A stretch of 13,675 bases of DNA from [Eubacterium] saphenum (GTDB lineage: Bacteria > Bacillota > Clostridia > Lachnospirales > Anaerotignaceae), in contig SFGI01000045.1 in the NCBI GenBank assembly GCA_004557645.1, forward strand, positions 1 to 13,675, read 5' to 3'. Positions within the stretch are counted from its first letter, which is position 1. Each line of letters begins with the position of its first letter. The position numbers were made by a program, and so were the translations under genes. The notes beneath the pieces are model-generated. The model did not search any database. It was not told the origin of the DNA and saw only the letters and a program-made list of their open reading frames with translations. Of this stretch, positions 1 to 8,014 are shown one piece after another.

Positions 1-70
1 TAAGGCGTAAGGTTTTTCGTTTCCCCTGTGTCCGAAAACCCTTGATATTACGGGCTTTTTCGCGTTTCGG

Positions 71-1570
71 TCAATCTAAGGGTTTCATTGTTGGGAACAA
101 AATTACATCTCTAATAGAAACGGATTCTGTCAGCAGCATAACGAATCTATCGATACCAACGCCGAGACCACCTGTAGGGGGCATACCATATTCCAGAGCT
201 GTCAGGAAGTCTTCATCGATCATATTTGCTTCGTCGTCGCCGTTTTCACGGAGGAATTCCTGATATTCGAAACGAGAACGCTGGTCGATGGGGTCATTCA
301 GTTCAGAGTATGCATTACCATATTCTCTGCCCACGATGAACAGCTCGAATCTTTCTGTAAATTCAGGTTTATCGGGTTTTCTCTTTGTCAGAGGAGAGAT
401 CTCAACGGGGTAGTCGATGATGAAGGTAGGCTGGATCAGGTTCTTTTCTACGAATTCTTCAAAGAACAGGTTCAGGATATCGCCTTTTACATGACGGTCT
501 TCAAATTCCACGCCTTTTTCTTTTGCCAGTGCCTTTGCTTCTTCTGTATCTTTTACCTGGTCGAAGTCAACGCCTGTGAATTCTTTTACAGCGTCAACCA
601 TTGTTTTTCTTGCGAAGGGCTGACCCAGATCCAGGTCATAGCCGCCGTAAGTGATCTTTGTGGTGCCCAGAACGTTCTGTGCAACGGTACGGAACATTTC
701 TTCTGTAATATCCATCATACCATTATAGTCTGTATATGCCTGATACAGTTCCATCAGGGTGAATTCAGGGTTATGACGAACGGAAATGCCTTCGTTTCTG
801 AATACACGGCCAATTTCATATACTCTTTCGAAGCCGCCCACGATCAGTCTCTTCAGGGGCAGTTCCAGGGCGATACGGCAGTACATATCGATATCCAGTG
901 TGTTATGGTGTGTGATGAAGGGTCTTGCAGAAGCACCGCCAGGGATGGTCTGCAGGACGGGTGTTTCCACTTCCAGGAAACCCTTGCTGTCCAGGAATTT
1001 TCTGATCTCTGTGATGATCTTGGAACGTTTGATGAAAGTATCTCTGGATTCGGGATTTACGATCAGGTCTACATATCTCTGTCTGTAACGCAGTTCCTGG
1101 TCTTTCAGGCCGTGGAATTTTTCGGGCAGTACCTGCAGGCTCTTGGAAAGCAGTACCACTTCTTTTGCATGTACGGAAATTTCGCCTGTTTTTGTTTTGA
1201 AAACAAAGCCCTTGATACCGATGATATCGCCGATGTCATATTTTTTGAATGCAGCGTAATCTTCTTCACCGATGTCGTTTTTGCTAACGTAGGACTGCAT
1301 GAGGCCATCTCTGTCCTGGATATTGCAGAAGGATGCTTTCCCCATGATACGTTTGCTCATCAGTCTGCCGGCAATGCAGACATCCTTGCCTTCCAGGGCA
1401 TCATAGTTGGCTCTGATCTCTTCGCTGTGGTGTGTTACGTCATATTTTACGATCTGGAAGGGGTCTTTGCCTTCTTCCTGCATCTGTGCCAGTTTTTCTC
1501 TTCTGATTCTGTTCTGTTCGCTCAGTTCCTGCTGTGTCAGCTCCTGAACTTCTTTGATTTCTTCTGCCAC
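71..1570 (-). CDS. lysS: Lysyl-tRNA synthetase, class II
   Basis: This cytoplasmic enzyme charges tRNA-Lys with lysine using ATP. The 499-residue length is normal for bacterial class II LysRS. Residues about 60-145 form the OB-fold anticodon-binding domain (DVCIAGRLMSKRIMGKASF). The class II catalytic core follows: motif 1 around 196-212 (KGFLEVETPVLQTIPGG), motif 2 starting at R258 (RNEGISVRHNPEFT), and motif 3 near 470 (GVGIDRFVMLL). The start codon is GTG at 1570-1568, supported by an AGGAGGAA Shine-Dalgarno at 1583-1576 with 5-nt spacing. It lies 44 bp downstream of greA on the same strand with no terminator between, so the two are probably co-transcribed, as in many Firmicutes. The 70 bp after the stop codon, up to the window edge, show no convincing terminator. 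Identification is firm from the motifs. Confidence 0.97.
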   Translation of the reverse strand: MAEEIKEVQELTQQELSEQNRIRREKLAQMQEEGKDPFQIVKYDVTHHSEEIRANYDALEGKDVCIAGRLMSKRIMGKASFCNIQDRDGLMQSYVSKNDIGEEDYAAFKKYDIGDIIGIKGFVFKTKTGEISVHAKEVVLLSKSLQVLPEKFHGLKDQELRYRQRYVDLIVNPESRDTFIKRSKIITEIRKFLDSKGFLEVETPVLQTIPGGASARPFITHHNTLDIDMYCRIALELPLKRLIVGGFERVYEIGRVFRNEGISVRHNPEFTLMELYQAYTDYNGMMDITEEMFRTVAQNVLGTTKITYGGYDLDLGQPFARKTMVDAVKEFTGVDFDQVKDTEEAKALAKEKGVEFEDRHVKGDILNLFFEEFVEKNLIQPTFIIDYPVEISPLTKRKPDKPEFTERFELFIVGREYGNAYSELNDPIDQRSRFEYQEFLRENGDDEANMIDEDFLTALEYGMPPTGGLGVGIDRFVMLLTESVSIRDVILFPTMKPLD

Positions 1571-1575
1571 GTTAC

Positions 1576-1583
1576 TTCCTCCT
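1576..1583 (-). promoter_or_regulatory. Ribosome binding site of lysS (supports GTG start)
   Basis: The minus strand reads AGGAGGAA five bases before the GTG codon at 1570-1568. No in-frame ATG is better placed, so this site decides the GTG start. Confidence 0.85.
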
Positions 1584-1614
1584 ATCCGTGTGCGTCCTTT
1601 GTTTCCTGTGTATC

Positions 1615-2091
1615 TTATTTTGTGAATTTCAGCACTTTGAAAATAACTTCGCCGTCGGGTGTTTCGATGGTGATGTTATCGCCTTTTTTATGGCCCAGCA
1701 GTGCCATGCCAACGGGAGATTCGTTGGAGATTCTGCCGTTCATGGGGTCTGCTTCCGCAGAACCAACGATGGTATATTCCATTTCTTCCTCGAATTCCAC
1801 ATCCAGCAGTGTTACTGTCGTACCCAGGCTGATGGTATCTTTTGCGCCGCATTCTTCATCGATCACTTCCGCATTGCGCAGCATTTTTTCCAGCTGAACG
1901 ATACGTGCTTCGATCTCTGCCTGTTCTTCTTTTGCGGCGTCATATTCGGCATTTTCGGAAAGGTCACCCTGACCTCTGGCTTCTTTGATTTTTTCTGCTA
2001 CATCTTTTCTGCGGACGGTTTTCAGGTTTTCCAGCTCCGCTTCCATGTTTTTCAGACCTTCATAAGTCAAAACAACTTTCTTTTCTGTCAT
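1615..2091 (-). CDS. greA: Transcription elongation factor GreA
   Basis: GreA inserts its coiled coil into the secondary channel of RNA polymerase and stimulates transcript cleavage to rescue backtracked complexes. The 158-residue product has the usual two-part build. Residues 1-77 are an antiparallel coiled coil whose tip carries GDLSENAEYDAAKEEQ, with acidic D43 and E46 at the positions known to act in catalysis. Residues about 80-158 are the FKBP-like domain, including NGRISNESPVGMALLGHKKGD. The start is placed at ATG 2091 (MTEKKVV). An upstream in-frame ATG at 2109 is rejected because it overlaps the AGGAGT ribosome binding site at 2106-2101. The gene is first in a probable greA-lysS operon with a strong promoter about 100-130 bp upstream. 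Confidence 0.95.
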   Translation of the reverse strand: MTEKKVVLTYEGLKNMEAELENLKTVRRKDVAEKIKEARGQGDLSENAEYDAAKEEQAEIEARIVQLEKMLRNAEVIDEECGAKDTISLGTTVTLLDVEFEEEMEYTIVGSAEADPMNGRISNESPVGMALLGHKKGDNITIETPDGEVIFKVLKFTK

Positions 2092-2100
2092 GGATGTGTC

Positions 2101-2106
2101 ACTCCT
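2101..2106 (-). promoter_or_regulatory. Ribosome binding site of greA
   Basis: The minus strand reads ATGAGGAGTGACACATCC and then ATG. The AGGAGT core is 9 bases before the chosen start at 2091 and lies inside the alternative start at 2109, which rules that alternative out. Confidence 0.8.
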
Positions 2107-2152
2107 CATTCTATTCTCATTTAATGTTCCCTGCTTTTTGACAAGGAAAAAT

Positions 2153-2174
2153 GGAGGGTTTTTTATTCCCCTCC
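2153..2174 (-). promoter_or_regulatory. Stem-loop in the greA leader
   Basis: GGAGGG (2153-2158) and CCCTCC (2169-2174) form a 6-bp perfect stem around a 10-base AT-rich loop. On the minus strand it starts just after the predicted transcription start and is followed by ATTTTTCC, which looks like a weak intrinsic terminator. The left arm also carries a GGAGG that mimics a Shine-Dalgarno. It could attenuate greA-lysS or simply protect the 5' end; the sequence cannot decide between these. Confidence 0.45.
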
Positions 2175-2188
2175 TGAACCATTGATAG

Positions 2189-2218
2189 ATTATATAATAA
2201 TTTTCTATTGCTTGTCAA
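2189..2218 (-). promoter_or_regulatory. Sigma-A promoter of greA-lysS
   Basis: The minus strand has TTGACA (2218-2213), an 18-base spacer, and TATAAT (2194-2189). Both hexamers match consensus perfectly, and the spacer is one base longer than ideal. The promoter lies just downstream of the orf311 stop at 2236, so greA does not depend on orf311 transcription. The predicted start near 2182 gives a leader of about 90 bases. Confidence 0.8.
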
Positions 2219-2235
2219 TCTTTTTCCTTGAAATA

Positions 2236-3171
2236 TCAAGGGTTTCTCCGAATTTTCACCCGTTTTCCGAAAGCGGAAAACCCCGAAACGGCGAAGCCCC
2301 GTTCCCGCAATTCAAAAAGGAGGACATCCCGCTCCAACTCTGCCAGAGGAACACCCCAGCTCTGGCGGAAATCGCTGCACTGCAGGAATGCCTCCGCCTC
2401 TGCCATTCTGCCTTCCATCTGCTTTTCTTCATTCCCCAGGGCGACGTGGAAAAAGAACCCCTCCGCCGCAGAAACATCGGGCCGCAGCTGCTGCAGTCGG
2501 CGCAGCATGGGGCGGTTTCCTGCCAAGTCCAGCCAAAATGCCCCCTTTTTCAGGATATGCTCCAAAGAACGCTGCTCCATGCCGCAGGAGAGGATGGCAT
2601 CCGCTTCAGCAAAAGCAGGATTTTTCGGAGAAGAAAAGACTTCCGTCACCAAGCCCCGTTCCATATATAATTCCCGCACGATCTCCTCTGCCGTATCCGG
2701 CTCCTGGGTAAAGATAGCCAGATGGTTCACCTCATTGCCCATGGAAGAAAGGGCTGCCTGCCACATGGCCTGATCCCCCCCTGCCAAAAGATAAGTACAT
2801 TCCTCGGGATTTTTCCCCTGCCGCCTCAGGGCTTCTGCCGCTCCTTCAAAGGCAAAGAGAGCCGCCAACCGCCGCCCCTCCGCAAAGGGCAGCCGTTCTC
2901 TGGGAAATTCCCCCTCTGCCGGGGGAACGATGATGCTGACCCCTTCCCCTTCCAGCGCTTCCAGCAGGGACAGGGCTCCTTTTCTCCAAGAGGCGGACAG
3001 GGCCCCCTCCCGCTGCACCTGCAAAATGCCAAGGATGCCATCGGCATCCCGTTCCAGCCGATAGGGTCTATGCTTTTCCAGATACCCCCACGATCTGGGC
3101 AGCAGCTTTGCCCACTTGGGCAGGACTGCTTCTTCCCCTTTTTCTAAAAACCGAATCTTTGCCAATTCCAT
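2236..3171 (-). CDS. Uncharacterised protein, possible Rossmann-like domain
   Basis: I do not recognise the family. The 311-residue product has no signal peptide or membrane segment and is probably cytoplasmic. Residues about 120-240 alternate beta and alpha in a Rossmann-like pattern: a strand with a glycine turn (YLLAGGDQAMWQAAL), a second strand (NHLAIFTQEP), then AEADAILSCG and GAFWLDLAG. The last two resemble the 'ADAVINT...' and '...DL.Y' regions of shikimate-dehydrogenase-type NAD(P)-binding domains, though no clear GxGxxG dinucleotide motif is present. The N-terminal 115 residues and C-terminal 70 are Arg- and Glu-rich. The start ATG is preceded by GGGGTGAAG, a modest ribosome binding site. 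The gene is visibly more GC-rich than greA or nifJ and uses less optimised codons, suggesting low expression. It lies upstream of greA, which has its own promoter. No promoter for it was pinned down. Confidence 0.75.
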   Translation of the reverse strand: MELAKIRFLEKGEEAVLPKWAKLLPRSWGYLEKHRPYRLERDADGILGILQVQREGALSASWRKGALSLLEALEGEGVSIIVPPAEGEFPRERLPFAEGRRLAALFAFEGAAEALRRQGKNPEECTYLLAGGDQAMWQAALSSMGNEVNHLAIFTQEPDTAEEIVRELYMERGLVTEVFSSPKNPAFAEADAILSCGMEQRSLEHILKKGAFWLDLAGNRPMLRRLQQLRPDVSAAEGFFFHVALGNEEKQMEGRMAEAEAFLQCSDFRQSWGVPLAELERDVLLFELRERGFAVSGFSAFGKRVKIRRNP

Positions 3172-3305
3172 TTTTCTTCACCCCTGTTTTGTATCAGAAA
3201 AAATACTTTGTCTGACTTCTTTTCCTTGTTTTTCCCATAAGGCCTTTGTTTTTCCAAAAAAACATTTTGTTTTGTATTATTTTTAATGCAATTTGTCCTG
3301 TATTT

Positions 3306-3323
3306 TATTTTGTACACAAAATA
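3306..3323. promoter_or_regulatory. 18-bp palindrome, candidate operator upstream of nifJ
   Basis: TATTTTGT-AC-ACAAAATA is a perfect inverted repeat with 8-bp arms and a 2-bp centre. It ends 23 bp before the -35 box of the nifJ promoter, where an activator or repressor dimer could bind. It lies in the 312-bp AT-rich gap between divergent orf311 and nifJ, so it could act on either gene. It does not match the Rex consensus (TTGTTAA-N4-TTAACAA) or the Fnr consensus (TTGAT-N4-ATCAA), so no regulator is named. Confidence 0.5.
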
Positions 3324-3346
3324 CATGCACTTTTTTTCAGATACCA

Positions 3347-3375
3347 TTGACAATAAAAATCAAATATTCTAACAT
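3347..3375 (+). promoter_or_regulatory. Sigma-A promoter of nifJ/por
   Basis: TTGACA (3347-3352) is followed by a 17-base spacer and TAACAT (3370-3375, four of six consensus bases). The predicted start near 3382 gives a leader of about 100 bases. The rest of the 3172-3483 gap is AT-rich and holds no gene that I can support. Confidence 0.65.
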
Positions 3376-3483
3376 AAAATTATACAAAAAGTAATAACTC
3401 TGTGTATGACAAGAAGCTGAACTGCACAGATAAAAAAACAAATGGCCCTATCCCTACTATATTTATGAAAGGAGTTCGATTCC

Positions 3484-6400
3484 ATGAACACTAAAATCAT
3501 GAAAACCATGGATGGTAACGAAGCTGCTGCATATATCTCCTATGCATTTACAGAAGTAGCTACCATTTACCCCATCACCCCTTCTTCCCCCATGGCGGAA
3601 CACGTTGACAGCTGGTCCGCAAATGGCAAAAAGAACATCTTCGGTCAGACTGTACGTCTGCTGGAACTGGAATCCGAAGCAGGTGCTGCCGGCGCGATGC
3701 ACGGTGCCCTGGAATCCGGCGCTTTGGCAACTACATACACAGCATCTCAGGGTCTGCTGCTGATGATCCCCCCTATGTACCGTATCGCTGGTCAGCTGAA
3801 ACCCGGCGTATTCCACGTAGCATCCAGAACCGTAGGTACCCACGCCTTCTCCATCTTCGGCGACCATTCCGACGTTATGGCCTGCCGTCAGATCGGCTGC
3901 GCCATGCTGTCCTCCGCTTCCGTACAGGAAGTTATGGACCTGGCTGGCGTTGCCCACCTGTCCGCAATCAAAGGCTCCGTACCTTTCATCCACTTCTTCG
4001 ATGGTTTCCGTACTTCCCACGAACTGCAGAAAATCGAAGTGATGGACTACGATGATCTGGCAAAACTGGTAGATCAGGACGCTCTGAAGAAATTCAGAAA
4101 GAACGCTCTGAACCCCGAACATCCCGTACAGCGTTCCACAGTTCAGAACCCCGACGTATTCTTCCAGAACAGAGAAGCATGCACACCCTTCTACACACGC
4201 CTGCCCGAAATCGTAGAAGAATATATGAACGAAATCAACAAGATCACAGGCAGAAACTATCAGCTGTTCAACTACTATGGTGCTGCTGATGCGGAACACG
4301 TGATCGTAGCTATGGGTTCCGTGACAGGCGCAGCCCAGGAAGTGGTAGAAAGCCTGACAGCAAAAGGCGAAAAAGTGGGCTTCCTGCAGGTTCACCTGTA
4401 TCGTCCTTTCTCCATCAAACACTTCATGGCAGCTCTGCCCGAATCTGTGAAAGTCATCACAGTTCTGGACAGAACAAAAGAACCCGGTGCCCTGGGCGAA
4501 CCCCTGTATGAAGATGTTTGCTCCGCACTGATCGAAACAGGCAGAGCAGCAAAGGTGCTGGCTGGCCGCTATGGTCTGTCCTCCAAGGATGTGACACCCG
4601 CGCAGATCGTTGCTGTTTTCGACAACATGAAGGGCGCACAGAAAAACCACTTCACCGTTGGTATCATCGACGATGTTTCCAATACCTCCATCGAAGTGGG
4701 CGCAGAACCCGATCTGGCTGACAAGAGCACAGTAGCCTGCAAATTCTGGGGTCTGGGCTCCGACGGTACGGTTGGTGCAAACAAAAACTCCATCAAGATC
4801 ATCGGTGACCATACAGACAAATATGCACAGGCATACTTTGAATATGACACAAAGAAATCCGGCGGTATCACCCGTTCTCACCTGCGTTTCGGTGACACAC
4901 CCATCCGTTCCAGCTATCTGGTAACAAGAGCAGACTTCGTTGCCTGCCACAACCAGTCCTACATGGAAAAATATGATATCGTTTCCGAAATCAAACCCGG
5001 CGGTACTTTCCTGTTGAACTGCGCTTGGAACGCAGAAGAACTGGATCACCACCTGTCCGCTGATGTGAAGAGATATATCGCAAACAACGACATCAACTTC
5101 TACACCATCGACGCTATCAAGATCGGGAAAGAAATCGGTCTGGGCAACAAGACAAATGCCATCCTGCAGTCCGCATTCTTCAAACTGGCAAACATCATCC
5201 CCGTTGACGATGCTGTCAACTACATGAAAGCAGCTATCGTAAAATCCTACGGCAAGAAGGGTGAAAAAGTTGTCAACATGAACTATGCTGCTGTTGACGC
5301 AGGTCTCAGCGGTCTGACAAAGATCGACGTTCCCGCAAGCTGGAAAGATGCAAAAGACGTTGACAAAGAAGCAATCAAGGCTGTACTGCCCGAATACGTT
5401 GAAAAACTGATGGTACCCATGAACGCCCTGAAAGGCGATCTGCTGCCCGTTTCCGTATTCACAGGCAGAGAAGACGGTACTGTTCCCCTGGGCACATCCG
5501 CTTACGAAAAACGCGGCGTTGCCATCGATGTTCCCGAATGGGATGCAACAAAATGTATCCAGTGTAACCAGTGTTCTTACGTATGTCCTCACGCTGCCAT
5601 CCGTCCTTTCCTGCTGACAGAAGAAGAAGCTGCAAATGCTCCTGAATCCTACACAGTACTGAACGCCAACGGCGTTGGCGAAATCAAGAACTACAAATTC
5701 CGCATCCAGGTGGATCCTCTGGATTGTCAGGGCTGTGGTGTCTGCGTAACAGCATGTCCCGCAAAAGAAAAAGCTCTGGTAATGAAACCTCTGGATACAC
5801 AGATGGGCGAACAGCCTAACTGGGACTTCTCCCTGTCTCTGTCCGACAAGAAGAACCCTATGGACAAATTCAGCGTAAAAGGCTCTCAGTTCGAACAGCC
5901 TCTGCTGGAATTCTCCGGCGCATGTGCAGGCTGCGGCGAAACAGCTTACGCAAAACTGATGACACAGCTTTACGGCGACAGAATGTATCTGGCAAACGCA
6001 ACAGGCTGTACACAGGCTTGGGGCGCAGCAGCACCCTGCGTACCTTACACAACAAACAAAGAAGGCTGGGGCCCCGCATGGAGCAACTCCCTGTTTGAAA
6101 ATAACGCACAGTTCTCCGTTGGTATGGTTCTGGCAGTAGAACAGCAGAGAGACCGTGTGACTATGAAAGTAAAAGATCTGCTGGCACTGACAGCAGGCAC
6201 AGACTTTGCTGCAGCAGCAGAAGTTTGGCTGGAAAACTGGGATAACGGTGACAGAAGCAAAGCAGACAGCCGTGCCCTGATCGCAGCTCTGAAAGCTCTG
6301 AATGTGGAAGGCGAAGCAGCAGAACTGAAAGACTTTATCCTGGAAAACAGCGAACACCTGACAAAGAAATCCATGTGGATGTACGGCGGCGACGGCTGGG

Positions 6401-7014
6401 CATACGATATCGGCTACGGCGGTCTGGACCACGTTCTGGCAAGCGGCCGTGACGTAAACGTACTGGTAGTAGATACAGAAGTTTACTCCAACACAGGCGG
6501 TCAGTCCTCCAAAGCAACACCCATCGGTGCTGTGGCACAGTTCGCAGCAGGCGGCAAACCTACCGTGAAGAAAGACCTGGGTATGCTGGCAATGAGCTAT
6601 GGCTATATCTACGTTGCACAGGTTGCCCTGGGTGCAAACCCCGCACAGCTGATCAAAGCCCTGAAAGAAGCAGAAGCTTACAATGGTCCTTCCCTGATCA
6701 TCGCTTACGCTCCTTGTATCAACCATGGTATCTCCAAGGGTATGGCAAATGCACAGCTGGAAGCAAAACTGGCAGTCGAAGCTGGTTACTGGCACCTGTA
6801 TCGTTACAACCCCGATCTGAAGAAAGAAGGCAAGAACCCCTTCATTCTGGATTCCAAAGAACCTACTATGGACTTCAACGAATTCCTGATGGGCGAAGTA
6901 CGTTACGCTTCCCTGGTTCGCACCTTCCCCGAAACAGCAGAAGTGCTGCTGAAGGAAGCTGCAGAAAATGCCAAGGCAAAATACGAATCCTACAAAAAAT
7001 TGGCTGAACAATAA
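3484..7014 (+). CDS. nifJ: Pyruvate:ferredoxin (flavodoxin) oxidoreductase
   Basis: This cytoplasmic enzyme converts pyruvate and CoA to acetyl-CoA and CO2 while reducing ferredoxin, the central oxidative step of anaerobic fermentation. The 1176-residue length is typical of the single-chain homodimeric form. Domains in order: pyrimidine-binding domain with YPITPSSPM (29-37); CoA-binding region about 255-370; gamma domain from about 420 (KFWGLGSDGTVGANK); a two-cluster ferredoxin domain with cysteines 691/694/697/701 and 748/751/754/758; and the thiamine diphosphate domain with GDGWAYDIGYGGL (969 onwards) and YSNTGGQ (1001 onwards). The third 4Fe-4S cluster has its expected ligands C814, C817, C842 and C1078. 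Every key residue is present. The start follows AAAGGAG at 3468-3474. The strongly biased codons suggest high expression. It is apparently a single-gene unit with its own promoter and terminator. Confidence 0.98.
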   Translation: MNTKIMKTMDGNEAAAYISYAFTEVATIYPITPSSPMAEHVDSWSANGKKNIFGQTVRLLELESEAGAAGAMHGALESGALATTYTASQGLLLMIPPMYRIAGQLKPGVFHVASRTVGTHAFSIFGDHSDVMACRQIGCAMLSSASVQEVMDLAGVAHLSAIKGSVPFIHFFDGFRTSHELQKIEVMDYDDLAKLVDQDALKKFRKNALNPEHPVQRSTVQNPDVFFQNREACTPFYTRLPEIVEEYMNEINKITGRNYQLFNYYGAADAEHVIVAMGSVTGAAQEVVESLTAKGEKVGFLQVHLYRPFSIKHFMAALPESVKVITVLDRTKEPGALGEPLYEDVCSALIETGRAAKVLAGRYGLSSKDVTPAQIVAVFDNMKGAQKNHFTVGIIDDVSNTSIEVGAEPDLADKSTVACKFWGLGSDGTVGANKNSIKIIGDHTDKYAQAYFEYDTKKSGGITRSHLRFGDTPIRSSYLVTRADFVACHNQSYMEKYDIVSEIKPGGTFLLNCAWNAEELDHHLSADVKRYIANNDINFYTIDAIKIGKEIGLGNKTNAILQSAFFKLANIIPVDDAVNYMKAAIVKSYGKKGEKVVNMNYAAVDAGLSGLTKIDVPASWKDAKDVDKEAIKAVLPEYVEKLMVPMNALKGDLLPVSVFTGREDGTVPLGTSAYEKRGVAIDVPEWDATKCIQCNQCSYVCPHAAIRPFLLTEEEAANAPESYTVLNANGVGEIKNYKFRIQVDPLDCQGCGVCVTACPAKEKALVMKPLDTQMGEQPNWDFSLSLSDKKNPMDKFSVKGSQFEQPLLEFSGACAGCGETAYAKLMTQLYGDRMYLANATGCTQAWGAAAPCVPYTTNKEGWGPAWSNSLFENNAQFSVGMVLAVEQQRDRVTMKVKDLLALTAGTDFAAAAEVWLENWDNGDRSKADSRALIAALKALNVEGEAAELKDFILENSEHLTKKSMWMYGGDGWAYDIGYGGLDHVLASGRDVNVLVVDTEVYSNTGGQSSKATPIGAVAQFAAGGKPTVKKDLGMLAMSYGYIYVAQVALGANPAQLIKALKEAEAYNGPSLIIAYAPCINHGISKGMANAQLEAKLAVEAGYWHLYRYNPDLKKEGKNPFILDSKEPTMDFNEFLMGEVRYASLVRTFPETAEVLLKEAAENAKAKYESYKKLAEQ

Positions 7015-7025
7015 TTTCGCAGGAC

Positions 7026-7100
7026 CCCACAGCCTTTTTGGCAGGTGGGAATAGATCGAACGAGAAGCCAATCAAAATACGGGGCGTAACCCAGCGCCCC
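7026..7100 (+). other. Two stem-loops in the nifJ 3' untranslated region
   Basis: An interrupted hairpin pairs CCCAC-a-GCC (7026-7034) with GGC-ag-GTGGG (7040-7049) around a five-T loop. A second pairs GGGGCG (7081-7086) with CGCCCC (7095-7100). Neither is followed by a T tract, and both precede the true terminator. They may protect the nifJ message from 3' decay or belong to a small structured RNA; no known RNA family was recognised. Confidence 0.4.
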
Positions 7101-7108
7101 ACACCCCT

Positions 7109-7145
7109 AAAAAGGGACAGAGTGTTCACGCTCTGTCCTTTTTTG
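7109..7145 (+). terminator. Intrinsic terminator of nifJ
   Basis: GGACAGAG (7115-7122) pairs perfectly with CTCTGTCC (7131-7138) around an 8-base loop. An A-rich run precedes the stem and a run of six Ts follows it, as in a canonical Rho-independent terminator. Confidence 0.88.
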
Positions 7146-7147
7146 AT

Positions 7148-7172
7148 AAAACCAAGCTTTTCCCCTGGTTTT
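7148..7172 (+). terminator. Possible backup terminator hairpin
   Basis: AAAACCA (7148-7154) pairs with TGGTTTT (7166-7172), and one more T follows. It sits directly behind the main nifJ terminator. It is AT-rich and weaker, so its role as a second terminator is a guess. The remaining DNA up to 7286 holds another small perfect hairpin, CTTTCGA-TTT-TCGAAAG (7195-7211), followed by CCCC and a T run. Confidence 0.3.
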
Positions 7173-7286
7173 TCGGATAATATCTTAAGAGTTTCTTTCG
7201 ATTTTCGAAAGCCCCTTTTTTTCTTAGAAACTTTATGATAGTATTTTAACCGAGAAGAAAAAGAAAACTGAAAGGAGAATCCCCCC

Positions 7287-7940
7287 ATGAAGAAAAAATT
7301 AATTACTCTGTTGGCCTGTGCCATGATCGGCGCAAGCGTACTTTCCGGCTGCGGCGGTTCCACAGATGCAGAAGTGCCCGAAGAATCCGTAGCGGCAACC
7401 ATCACCGTTGAGGATGAAAGCCTGCCCCCTCTGGAAGCAGACCTGCAGGAGATGTACGCAGAGGCTTACAAGATCTATAACCAGATCAGCTTCGGCAAAT
7501 TTGACTATGACGAAGAAACCACCATTGAAAAGGACGGCTTTGAATACTACAAGATCACAGACAGCCGCTTCAAAACATACGATGATTTCCAGGGCTTCCT
7601 GGAACAATATTTCACAAAGGATTTCGTAGCCAACGGCATTTTGGGTGAAGGCAACATCATGTTCGCCAAAGGCGAAGATGGCGGTCTGTATTTCCTGGGC
7701 GGCGGCAGAGGTTCCAATATCTTCTACGCAGGCCATGTATTCGAACTGGACAGAGAAACAGAAAAAGAGATCGACTTCAAGGCAACTGCTTACTACACCA
7801 ACAGCAACGAAGCCTATGACGGCGAATATTTCTACACAGCCCCCGAAAATCCCGATGATTACACCACACAGGAATTCCACTTCATCCTGCTGAAGGAAGA
7901 CGGCGCGTGGAAATTCGATGATTTCGCATTATTCTTCTAA
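7287..7940 (+). CDS. Lipoprotein, possible IseA-type DL-endopeptidase inhibitor
   Basis: The 217-residue product starts with a classic lipoprotein signal: a KKK n-region, a hydrophobic core, and the lipobox VLSGC with the lipidated cysteine at C22. It should therefore be anchored on the outer face of the cytoplasmic membrane. After a short acidic linker (residues about 24-50), the mature domain is acidic and aromatic-rich. The pattern YYKITDSRFKTYDDFQGFLEQYFT, then an exposed GEDGGLYFLGGGRGSN, recalls IseA/YoeB proteins, which inhibit cell-wall DL-endopeptidases. I judge this from memory of the pattern only, with low certainty. The start follows a good AAGGAGA ribosome binding site. It looks like a single-gene unit, and no clear promoter hexamers were found. 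Confidence 0.88.
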   Translation: MKKKLITLLACAMIGASVLSGCGGSTDAEVPEESVAATITVEDESLPPLEADLQEMYAEAYKIYNQISFGKFDYDEETTIEKDGFEYYKITDSRFKTYDDFQGFLEQYFTKDFVANGILGEGNIMFAKGEDGGLYFLGGGRGSNIFYAGHVFELDRETEKEIDFKATAYYTNSNEAYDGEYFYTAPENPDDYTTQEFHFILLKEDGAWKFDDFALFF

Positions 7941-7941
7941 A

Positions 7942-7990
7942 AAGGGTATCGACTTTGTCGACACCCTTCGTCGAAATCAGGATTTCGACG
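7942..7990. repeat. Two adjoining palindromes after the lipoprotein gene
   Basis: The first stem-loop (7942-7968) pairs AAGGGT-a-TCGAC with GTCGA-c-ACCCTT around TTT and begins next to the stop codon. The second (7969-7990) is CGTCGAAATC-AG-GATTTCGACG, a perfect 10-bp inverted repeat with a 2-base centre. They abut with no gap. Neither has a T tract, so they are not ordinary terminators, though they may block 3' exonucleases. Confidence 0.6.
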
Positions 7991-8014
7991 AGTTTAAACA
8001 GAGGATAAACAGAT

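Noticed and set aside
491..1897. 468-codon plus-strand frame across lysS and greA
   Set aside because: It is antisense to two clear housekeeping genes, is Phe/Cys-rich with no recognisable motif, and is explained by their codon bias.
3443..3468. Possible eight-residue leader peptide (MALSLLYL) before nifJ
   Set aside because: The frame has no ribosome binding site of its own and is short enough to be chance. No attenuator hairpin lies between it and nifJ.
3463..7071. 1202-codon open frame antisense to nifJ
   Set aside because: nifJ uses a narrow set of codons that leaves no stops in the opposite frame. The antisense product is Cys- and Phe-rich, has no domain sense and no ribosome binding site; nifJ itself has every family motif.
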